Assembly: GCF_027941915.1 (NCBI RefSeq)
Contig: NZ_CP116009.1
Location: forward strand, 1,674,001 to 1,738,000
Origin: Ramlibacter tataouinensis
Lineage (GTDB): Bacteria; Pseudomonadota; Gammaproteobacteria; Burkholderiales; Burkholderiaceae_C
DNA length: 64,000 nucleotides
Reading direction: 5' to 3'
Shown piece after piece: positions 57,173 to 64,000 of this stretch. Under the pieces are notes generated by a model. It made no database searches, was not told the DNA's origin, and saw only the letters and a program-made list of their open reading frames with translations. The translations under genes were made by a program, and so were the position numbers. The first letter of the stretch is position 1, and every line of letters begins with the position of its first letter.

Positions 57173-57562
57173 TCAGGTGTAGATCTCGGAGGGGTTCTTC
57201 AGGACCGGCTCGACGCTGACCCAGCGGCCCGCCTCCTGCCGCTGGAAGAAGCAGCTGTGGCGCCCGGTGTGGCAGGCGATGGACGGATCGTGCCCCTGCT
57301 GGGTGACCTTCAGCAGCAGCACGTCATTGTCGCAGTCCATGCGGATCTCGTGCACCTGCTGGACGTGGCCCGATTCCTCGCCCTTGAACCACAGGCGGCC
57401 GCGCGAGCGGCTGAAATACACGGCCCGGCCGAGTTCGGCGGTTTTCTGCAGGGCCTCGCGGTTCATCCAGGCGACCATCAGCACGTCGCCCGTGGCCTGT
57501 TCCTGCGCGATCACCGGCACCAGCCCGGCGGCGTCCCACTTGACCTGATCGAGCCAATCCAT
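57173..57562 (-). CDS. hisI: Phosphoribosyl-AMP cyclohydrolase HisI
   Basis: This enzyme opens the adenine ring of phosphoribosyl-AMP. About 129 residues from the ATG at 57562 ([10 protein letters not shown]); an in-frame ATG at 57580 would add six residues and cannot be excluded. The magnesium site [11 protein letters not shown], zinc cysteines in [11 protein letters not shown] and the [24 protein letters not shown] block are intact. hisF lies immediately upstream, hisE downstream, all on the minus strand. Confidence 0.94.
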   Translation of the reverse strand: MDWLDQVKWDAAGLVPVIAQEQATGDVLMVAWMNREALQKTAELGRAVYFSRSRGRLWFKGEESGHVQQVHEIRMDCDNDVLLLKVTQQGHDPSIACHTGRHSCFFQRQEAGRWVSVEPVLKNPSEIYT

Positions 57563-57594
57563 GGCCGCATTGTCGGCCATCCGCCGGCCGGCTT

Positions 57595-58382
<788 letters not shown>

Positions 58383-58386
<4 letters not shown>

Positions 58387-59123
58387 CCCGCGAGTTCGTC
58401 GGCGCGGGCCTGGGCCTGGACGAAATCGAGGTCGCCCGAGTAGATGGCGCGGCCGCAGATCACGCCCTCGACGCCTTCGCCCTCGACCGCGCACAGCTGC
58501 TCGATGTCGGCCAGGCCGGCCAGCCCGCCGGAGGCAATGACGGGAATGGTCAGCGACTGCGCCAGCTTGACCGTGGCCTCGACGTTGATGCCGGTGAGCA
58601 TGCCGTCGCGGCCGATGTCGGTGTAGATGATGGATTCGACGCCCCAGTCCTGGAACTTGCGCGCCAGGTCGACCACCTCGTGCCCGGTGAGCTTGCTCCA
58701 GCCGTCGGTGGCGACCTTGCCGTCCTTGGCGTCCAGCCCCACGATGATGTGGCCGCCGAAGGCGCTGCAGGCGTCCTTCAGGAAACCGGGGTTCTTGACG
58801 GCGGCGGTGCCGATGATCACGTAGCGCAGGCCACCGTCGATGTATTTCTCGATCGTGTCCAGGTCGCGGATGCCGCCGCCCAGCTGCACCGGGATGTCGT
58901 CGCCAACCGCCTTGAGGATGGCGCGGATGGCGGCGAAGTTCTGCGGCTTGCCGGCAAAGGCGCCGTTCAGGTCGACCAGGTGCAGGCGGCGCGCGCCCTT
59001 GGCCAGCCAGTGGCTGGCCATGGCGGCCGGGTCCTCGCTGAAGGTGGTGGCCTGGTCCATGTCGCCTTGCTTGAGGCGCACGCAATGCCCGTCCTTCAGG
59101 TCGATCGCGGGGATGAGAAGCAT
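58383..59123 (-). CDS. hisA: ProFAR isomerase HisA
   Basis: A 246-residue TIM barrel catalysing the Amadori-type isomerisation of ProFAR. The catalytic Asp pair lies in [11 protein letters not shown] (Asp8) and [27 protein letters not shown] and [13 protein letters not shown] bind phosphate. ATG at 59123 is the normal start. It follows hisH after 55 bases and is coupled to hisF by a 4-base overlap. Confidence 0.96.
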
Positions 59124-59178
59124 CGGGGAAAGTGTCGGCGTGGGGATGAGGGGGAGGCTGCGCGCCGCGGCTGCGGCG

Positions 59179-59823
59179 TCAGGGATTCCAGTGCAGGAAA
59201 TTGCGGTAGAGGGCCAGGCCGGCGTCGGCGCTTTTCTCGGGGTGGAACTGGGTCGCAAAAATATTATCGCGGGCCAGTGCAACGGTAAAGCGGCCGCCGT
59301 AGTCGGCCTCGCCCGCGCTGTGGCGCACATCCGACGGGCAGGCGTAATAGCTGTGGACGAAATAGAACCAGGCGCCGTCGGCGATGCCCTCCCACAAAGG
59401 ATGGGGCCGGGTCTGGCGGACCTGGTTCCAGCCCATTTGCGGCACCTTGAAGCGGCTGCCATCGGGCTGCAGCATGCCTTCCAGCCGGAAGCGGCGCACC
59501 TCGCCGGCGATCAGGCCCAGGCCCTCGCTGGGTCCCTCCTCGCTGCGATCGAGCAGCATCTGCATGCCCACGCAGGTGCCGAACAGCGGCTTGCTCGCGG
59601 CCGCCTCCAGCACCGCCGGCAGCAGCCCCGATTCGCGCAGCTCGCGCATGCAGTCGGGCATGGCGCCCTGGCCGGGCAGCACCACGCGCTCGGCGGCTCG
59701 CACCTCCTCCGGGCGCGAGGTGACCAGCGCCCGGAAACCCGAACCCTGGGCCACGCGGGTGACGGCCTGCGAGACGGACCGCAGGTTGCCCATGCCGTAA
59801 TCGACGACCGCTACCGTTTTCAT
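59179..59823 (-). CDS. hisH: Imidazole glycerol phosphate synthase, glutaminase subunit HisH
   Basis: A 214-residue class I glutamine amidotransferase supplying ammonia to HisF. The nucleophile cysteine is in [12 protein letters not shown], and the His-Glu pair in [29 protein letters not shown] at the start is typical. It lies 37 bases after hisB; the order hisB-hisH-hisA-hisF is the classic one. Confidence 0.96.
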   Translation of the reverse strand: MKTVAVVDYGMGNLRSVSQAVTRVAQGSGFRALVTSRPEEVRAAERVVLPGQGAMPDCMRELRESGLLPAVLEAAASKPLFGTCVGMQMLLDRSEEGPSEGLGLIAGEVRRFRLEGMLQPDGSRFKVPQMGWNQVRQTRPHPLWEGIADGAWFYFVHSYYACPSDVRHSAGEADYGGRFTVALARDNIFATQFHPEKSADAGLALYRNFLHWNP

Positions 59824-59860
59824 CTGGCTCGCAAGGCCCGGGCGCGCGCCCGGGCGGACA

Positions 59861-60457
59861 TCACAGGGCGCCTTTGGTGGAAGGGATGGTGCCGGCCGCG
59901 CGAGGGTCGAATTCCACCGCCGCGCGCAACGCGCGGGCGAAGGCCTTGAACACGGTCTCGCACTGGTGGTGCGCGTTCTGGCCGCGCAGGTTGTCGATGT
60001 GCAGGGTCACGAAGGCGTGGTTGGCGAAGCCCTGGAAGAACTCGTGGGCGAGCTGGCTGTCGAAGGTGCCGATCATGGCGCTGCGGAACGGCACCTCCAT
60101 CACCAGGCCCGGGCGGCCGGAGAAGTCGATCACCACGCGCGACAGCGCCTCGTCCAGCGGCACGTAGGCATGGCCGTAGCGGCGGATGCCCTTCTTGTCG
60201 CCGATCGCCCGAGCCACGGCCTGGCCCAGGGTGATGCCGACGTCCTCCACCGTGTGGTGGCCGTCGATGTGCAGGTCGCCCTCGGCCTGGATGTCCAGGT
60301 CGATCAGCCCGTGGCGGGCGATCTGGTCCAGCATGTGGTCGAAGAACCCGATGCCGGTGGCCAGGCGGGCCTGGCCGGTGCCGTCGAGGTTGATGCGCAC
60401 GCTGATGCGCGTCTCGGCGGTGTGGCGGGTGATCTCGGCGGTACGGTCGGTAGTCAT
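59861..60457 (-). CDS. hisB: Imidazoleglycerol-phosphate dehydratase HisB
   Basis: A 198-residue monofunctional dehydratase; the histidinol phosphatase domain of the E. coli fusion is absent. Manganese-binding motifs [10 protein letters not shown] and [17 protein letters not shown] are intact, and [17 protein letters not shown] is conserved. ATG at 60457 overlaps the hisC stop by 4 bases. Histidinol-phosphate phosphatase must be encoded elsewhere. Confidence 0.96.
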   Translation of the reverse strand: MTTDRTAEITRHTAETRISVRINLDGTGQARLATGIGFFDHMLDQIARHGLIDLDIQAEGDLHIDGHHTVEDVGITLGQAVARAIGDKKGIRRYGHAYVPLDEALSRVVIDFSGRPGLVMEVPFRSAMIGTFDSQLAHEFFQGFANHAFVTLHIDNLRGQNAHHQCETVFKAFARALRAAVEFDPRAAGTIPSTKGAL

Positions 60458-61533
60458 AGGCTGGCTTGCAGGGCCGCGAGCAGCTGCGTGTTCTCCTCGG
60501 CGGTGCCGACGGTCAGGCGCAGGCAATCGGCCAGCAATGGGTGCATTCTAGAAACGTTCTTGACGAGCACGCCGCGGGCCTTCAGGCCCTCGAACGTGCG
60601 GGCGGCGTCGGGCACGCGCACCAGGATCATGTTGGCGTCGCTGCGCCAGGCCCTGACCTGCGGCAGCGCGGCCAGACTCTCCAGCAGGCGGGCGCGTTCG
60701 CGGCGGATGTCGGCGGCCTGCTGCTCGAATACGTCGGCGTGCTCCAGGGCGAACAGCGCCGCCTCGCAGTTGAGTACGCTGATGTTGTAGGGCGGGCGCA
60801 CCTTGTCGATCTCGGCCACCAGCGCGTGCGGCCCCACCAGGTAGCCGATGCGCACGCCGGCCAGGCCGAACTTGCTGAGGGTGCGCATCAGCAGCACGTG
60901 CGGGTGGCGCGCCACGCGGTCGATGTAGCTGCGGCTGGCAAACGGCTGGTAGGCCTCGTCGATCACCACCAGCCCCGGCGCGGCCTGGACGATGCGCTCG
61001 ATCACGCCGTCATCCCACAGGTTGGCGGTCGGGTTGTTCGGGTAGGCCAGGTAGACGATGGACGGCCGCTGCTGCTCGATCGCCGCCAGCATGGCGCGCT
61101 CGTCCAGCTCGAAGTCGGCCGTCAGGTCCACCGGGATGAACTTCAGGCCCTGCAGCTGTGCGCTCATCGCGTACATCACGAAGCCCGGCGCCGGCGCCAG
61201 GATGGACGCGCCGGGCATGTCGCAGGCCATCGCCAGCAGCGAGATCAGCTCGTCCGATCCGTTGCCCAGCATCAGCCCGAAGCCCTCGGGGATCTGCGCA
61301 TGGCGGGCCAGCGCCTGCCGCAGCACGTCGATGCGGTCGGCCGGGTAGCGATTCAGGGCCAGGGCACCCAGCCGCTCGCCCAGCTCGCGCTGCAATTGCG
61401 GCGGCAGCCGGTGCGGGTTCTCCATGGCGTCGAGCTTGACCATCCCGGCCGAGGGCTGGACGGCATAGGCGTGCATGCCCTGCACGTCCTGGCGGATCAG
61501 CCGGGCCAGGCGCGGCGGCAATTCAGTCGTCAT
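60454..61533 (-). CDS. hisC: Histidinol-phosphate aminotransferase HisC
   Basis: A 359-residue PLP enzyme. The PLP lysine lies in [32 protein letters not shown] and [10 protein letters not shown] bind cofactor and substrate, and the C-terminal arginine is in [12 protein letters not shown] at 61533 overlaps the hisD stop (ATGA), and its own stop overlaps the hisB start, so the trio is translated as a chain. Confidence 0.95.
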   Translation of the reverse strand: MTTELPPRLARLIRQDVQGMHAYAVQPSAGMVKLDAMENPHRLPPQLQRELGERLGALALNRYPADRIDVLRQALARHAQIPEGFGLMLGNGSDELISLLAMACDMPGASILAPAPGFVMYAMSAQLQGLKFIPVDLTADFELDERAMLAAIEQQRPSIVYLAYPNNPTANLWDDGVIERIVQAAPGLVVIDEAYQPFASRSYIDRVARHPHVLLMRTLSKFGLAGVRIGYLVGPHALVAEIDKVRPPYNISVLNCEAALFALEHADVFEQQAADIRRERARLLESLAALPQVRAWRSDANMILVRVPDAARTFEGLKARGVLVKNVSRMHPLLADCLRLTVGTAEENTQLLAALQASL

Positions 61534-62851
61534 GGTTTCTTGAGCCTCATCTCGGCAGCGCGGGCATGGGCCTGCAGGCCTTCGCCACGCGCCAGCTCGG
61601 CGGCGATGCGCCCGAGCCGCTGCGCGCCGGCCTCGCTGACCTCGATCAGGCTGCTGCGTTTCTGGAAGTCGTACACGCCCAGCGGGCTGGAAAAGCGCGC
61701 CGTGCTGCTGGTGGGCAGCACGTGGTTGGGGCCGGCGCAGTAGTCGCCCAGGCTCTCGCTGGTGTAGCCGCCCAGGAAGATGGCGCCGGCGTGGCGCAGC
61801 AGCGGCTCCCAGCGCTGCGGCTCGGCGCTGGCGATCTCCAGGTGCTCGGGCGCGATGCGGTTGCTGATGGCGCAGGCCTCGGCCATGTCGCGCGTCAGGA
61901 TCAGCGCGCCGCGTCCGTTGAGCGACTTGGCAATGATCTCGCGCCGCGGCATTTCGGGCAGCAGCCGGTCGATCTCGGCCTGGACCCGATCGATGTAGGC
62001 GGCGTCCGGGCACAGCAGGATGCTCTGCGCCAGCTCGTCGTGCTCGGCCTGCGAGAACAGGTCCATCGCCACCCAGTCGGCCGGCGTGCTGCCGTCGGCC
62101 AGCACCAGGATCTCGCTGGGGCCGGCGATCATGTCGATGCCCACCTGCCCGAAGACGCGGCGCTTGGCGCTGGCGACGTAGGCATTGCCGGGGCCGGTGA
62201 TCTTGTCCACTCGCGGCACGGTCGCCGTGCCGTAGGCCAGTGCGGCCACCGCCTGGGCGCCGCCGATGGTGAAGACCCGGCTGACGCCGGCCACGTGGGC
62301 CGCCGCCAGCACCAGCGGGTTCTTCTCGCCGCGCGGGGTCGGCACCACCATCACGATCTCGCCCACGCCGGCCACCTGCGCGGGAATGGCGTTCATCAGC
62401 ACCGAGGACGGATAGGCCGCCTTGCCGCCCGGCACGTAGATGCCGACCCGGTCCAGCGGCGTGACCTTCTGGCCAAGCAGCGTGCCGTCGGGCTCGCGGT
62501 AGCTCCAGCTCTCGCCGCCGGCGCGTTTTTGCGCCTCGTGGTAGCTGCGGATGCGCGCGGCCGCCGCCTGCAGCGCCTCCCGGCGCGGCGCGGCCAGTGA
62601 ATCGAAGGCAGCCTTCAGCTCGGCCGGCGCCAGTTGCAGCGCGGCCATGCTGTCGGCCTGCAGGGCGTCGAAGCGGCGGGTGTACTCCAGCACCGCCTCG
62701 TCGCCGCGCCGGCGCACCGCGTCCAGGATGCCGGTGACGGCCTGCTCCACCTGCGCATCGGTCTCCTCGGACCAGTGCAGGCGCGCTGCGAACGCGGCTT
62801 CGAAGCCGGCGTCGGCGGTGGACAGGCGCAGCGGACGGGCGGACGGGTCGG

Positions 62852-62855
<4 letters not shown>
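61530..62855 (-). CDS. hisD: Histidinol dehydrogenase HisD
   Basis: A 441-residue zinc enzyme that oxidises histidinol to histidine in two NAD-linked steps. Family segments are [54 protein letters not shown], and [14 protein letters not shown] with a zinc/catalytic His; [12 protein letters not shown] carries the Glu-His general base pair. It starts ATG at 62855 with a 4-base overlap with hisG. Confidence 0.96.

Positions 62856-64000
<1,145 letters not shown>

Overview
This is a GC-rich, gene-dense stretch of ordinary bacterial chromosome. The gene set and order point to a betaproteobacterium of the order Burkholderiales, most likely a Comamonadaceae relative (Ramlibacter/Variovorax type). The supporting evidence is murA-hisGDCBHAFIE followed by hinT and tatABC, petABC followed by sspA-sspB, M23 peptidase/secA, and lolCD beside a COG4255-type gene and recJ. 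This placement is inferred from synteny and protein flavour, not from a database search. I see no prophage, insertion sequence, CRISPR array or clear genomic island. No gap between genes exceeds about 210 bases.

Layout, left to right. 1-8.9 kb: an RsmB-type rRNA methyltransferase (cut by the window edge) with purN, a two-gene acyl-CoA dehydrogenase operon, an HNH nuclease, ribF, ileS-lspA. 9-19.3 kb: a Na/Pi cotransporter, three EamA transporters, a three-gene glutamylation cluster (glutamine-synthetase-like enzyme, iron alcohol dehydrogenase, class-I glutamine amidotransferase-type hydrolase), a one-domain response regulator, a quinone reductase and an SDR protein. 19.4-25 kb: tctA/tctB without tctC, a GspE/PilB-type ATPase, a spermidine-synthase-like protein, a TatD hydrolase. 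25-29.2 kb: a membrane-anchored serine protease and a MoxR-DUF58-VWA operon. 29.2-36 kb: lolD-lolC, a conserved unknown gene coupled to recJ, two small unknown genes, an ornithine cyclodeaminase-family enzyme and dcd. 36-42.2 kb: guaD with a BMP-type binding protein, coaX with a coiled-coil protein, and a divergent LuxR-type regulator/response regulator pair. 42.3-51.4 kb: secA, an M23 peptidase facing a DciA-like gene, tRNA-Thr(UGU), sspB, sspA, petABC and mscL. 51.4-64 kb: pdxA, a Nif3-family protein, an HtrA-type protease, tatCBA, hinT and the his operon running back to murA (cut by the right edge).

Most operons are tightly packed, with ATGA, GTGA or TGATG overlaps that imply translational coupling. 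The his run from murA to tatC is essentially continuous on the minus strand. The most noteworthy signals are: a palindrome-rich repeat-like segment read in frame through recJ; a near-identical 74-base extragenic repeat at two sites 35 kb apart; the glutamylation cluster, whose alcohol dehydrogenase suggests an amino-alcohol rather than a polyamine substrate; an SDR protein without the YxxxK catalytic motif; an atypical response regulator with a perfect 18-base palindrome just beyond it; and a head-to-head pair whose start codons overlap.
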